In this document: piece by piece, positions 42,236-42,855 of the stretch
How the letters are laid out: the number at the start of each line of letters is the position of its first letter
Numbering within the stretch: the first letter of the stretch is position 1
NCBI GenBank assembly: GCA_016283295.1
Contig: JAEEMQ010000036.1
Location: 1-42,855 of the forward strand
Direction: 5' to 3'
DNA: 42,855 nt
From: Alphaproteobacteria bacterium
Lineage (GTDB): Bacteria > Pseudomonadota > Alphaproteobacteria > RF32 > CAG-239
Notes under the pieces: generated by a model
Seen by the model: the letters and a program-made list of their open reading frames with translations, nothing else
What the model was told of the DNA's origin: nothing
Database searches by the model: none
Position numbers and translations under genes: made by a program

Positions 42236-42302
42236 AATTTACCTCTTTTCAATATGTTACCAAATTATACCACCGATATTTTAACAAAACATAAAAAAAT
42301 GA

Positions 42303-42332
42303 TTGACTTTTTTTAAAAAATAATGATTATAA
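42303..42332 (+). promoter_or_regulatory. Promoter of the tRNA-Tyr, tRNA-Gly, tuf unit
   Basis: TTGACT is followed by TTATAA at 18 nt, or TATAAG at 19 nt, within A/T-rich sequence about 55 nt before tRNA-Tyr. No terminator separates the two tRNAs from tuf. Confidence 0.6.
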
Positions 42333-42387
42333 GCACAGAACAGCCGATAAAGGTTGTTTTAGTTAACCCCTGAAGAAAGAATATCAC

Positions 42388-42473
42388 GGAGGGGTGGCAG
42401 AGCGGTCAAATGCAACGGACTGTAAATCCGTCGACTTTCGTCTACGATGGTTCGAATCCATCCCCCTCCACCA
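42388..42473 (+). tRNA. tRNA-Tyr (GTA anticodon)
   Basis: This is an 86-nt class II tRNA. The acceptor GGAGGGG pairs with CCCCTCC. The anticodon arm ACGGA-CTGTAAA-TCCGT gives GUA. It has a long variable arm, the T arm GATGGTTCGAATCCATC and an encoded CCA after A73. Its position before tRNA-Gly and tuf is conserved in many bacteria. Confidence 0.96.
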
Positions 42474-42519
42474 CTGAAATCTCTCTTAAGGGGTTTTTAA
42501 TTACGATATTAAGCTTTAA

Positions 42520-42593
42520 GCGGGTGTAGCTCAATGGTAGAGCAGAAGCCTTCCAAGCTTACTACGGGGGTTCGATTCCCCTCACCCGCTCCA
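42520..42593 (+). tRNA. tRNA-Gly (TCC anticodon)
   Basis: The acceptor GCGGGTG pairs with CACCCGC. The anticodon loop CTTCCAA gives UCC. The T arm is GGGGGTTCGATTCCCC, and CCA is encoded after T73. It lies 46 nt after tRNA-Tyr and 50 nt before tuf. Confidence 0.96.
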
Positions 42594-42643
42594 ATCTCCT
42601 TAATATTGTAAAGTCTTTAACATTAAAAAATAGGATAATAAAC

Positions 42644-42855
42644 ATGGCAAAAGAAAAATTTGAGCGGACGAAACCGCACTGCAACATTGGAACGATCGGT
42701 CACGTAGACCACGGTAAGACCACTTTGACTGCCGCCATTACCAAAGTATTGGCAGAAGAAGGCGGCGCGAGCTTCACGGCTTATGATCAAATCGATAAGG
42801 CTCCGGAAGAACGCGCTCGCGGTATTACCATTTCGACCGCACACGTAGAATATGA
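42644..42855 (+). CDS. tuf: Elongation factor Tu, N-terminal part cut by the window edge
   Basis: EF-Tu delivers aminoacyl-tRNA to the ribosome as a GTPase. Only the first 70 codons or so are present. They include [20 protein letters not shown], the P-loop GHVDHGKT (about 19-26) and the switch I part [16 protein letters not shown]. The gene runs off the right end intact. The sequence around [13 protein letters not shown] is typical of alphaproteobacteria and is the best taxonomic clue here. The ATG has TAGGATAA upstream. Confidence 0.97.
   Translation, partial: MAKEKFERTKPHCNIGTIGHVDHGKTTLTAAITKVLAEEGGASFTAYDQIDKAPEERARGITISTAHVEY

Noticed and set aside
1..42855. CRISPR array, prophage, complete insertion sequence or defence island
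   Set aside because: I saw no regularly spaced repeats, cas genes, transposase, integrase or phage structural genes on either strand.

Overview
The window looks like ordinary chromosome from an uncultivated, diderm, lipid A-bearing alphaproteobacterium of moderate-to-low GC. The evidence is the alphaproteobacterial-looking N-terminus of the partial EF-Tu at the right edge, a Tol-Pal motor operon, the pyrH-frr-uppS-cdsA-rseP-bamA-lpxD-fabZ envelope cluster, a FadL porin, and a heat-shock promoter of the CTTG-N-CCCATAT type before htpG. I cannot place it below class. A gut- or host-associated lineage is possible, but this is inference. GTG and TTG starts are common. All five tRNAs encode their CCA ends.

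Layout. 1-2.5 kb: a methyltransferase-like gene and two tandem secreted proteins sharing one signal-peptide sequence. 2.5-6.2 kb: divergent fadL and aas, a fatty-acid uptake and recycling pair. 6.3-9.7 kb: ssb, mnmA, a Cys/His-rich one-span membrane protein, a DMT-like permease, tRNA-Gln and tRNA-Gly. 9.9-14.1 kb: a tiny Lys/Gln-rich protein, murA, a duplicated-domain periplasmic protein and htpG. 14.2-18.3 kb (minus strand): a foreign-looking 110-aa gene with an operator-like palindrome, tolQ-tolR-tolA, and a DUF2157/GDYXXLXY pair. 18.6-19.9 kb: folA-thyA. 20-23 kb: proteins I do not recognise, tRNA-Ser with a duplicated 3' end, and infA. 23.1-28.8 kb (minus): topA, dprA, plsY and a 445-aa protein with three internal repeats. 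29-37.2 kb (plus): the pyrH to fabZ cluster. 37.2-42.2 kb: hslO, recX, galE-terC-histidine phosphatase, murQ. 42.3 kb to the end: tRNA-Tyr, tRNA-Gly and the start of tuf.

How the genes fit together. Most are housekeeping. Envelope synthesis is prominent: murA, uppS, plsY, cdsA, lpxD, fabZ, bamA, rseP, tolQRA and murQ, with FadL/Aas salvaging exogenous acyl chains. Two expected neighbourhoods are trimmed: tolB-pal is not next to tolA, and dxr, lpxA and lpxB are missing from the envelope cluster within this window. I see no phage, complete insertion sequence, CRISPR array or complete defence system.

The least conventional features are small: the metallothionein-like membrane protein, the secreted Cys-motif pair, the repeat proteins, the operator-controlled 110-aa gene, an MnmA lacking the usual second catalytic cysteine, and short dispersed repeats, one beside a duplicated tRNA-Ser end. 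Base positions were read by eye and may be off by one in places.
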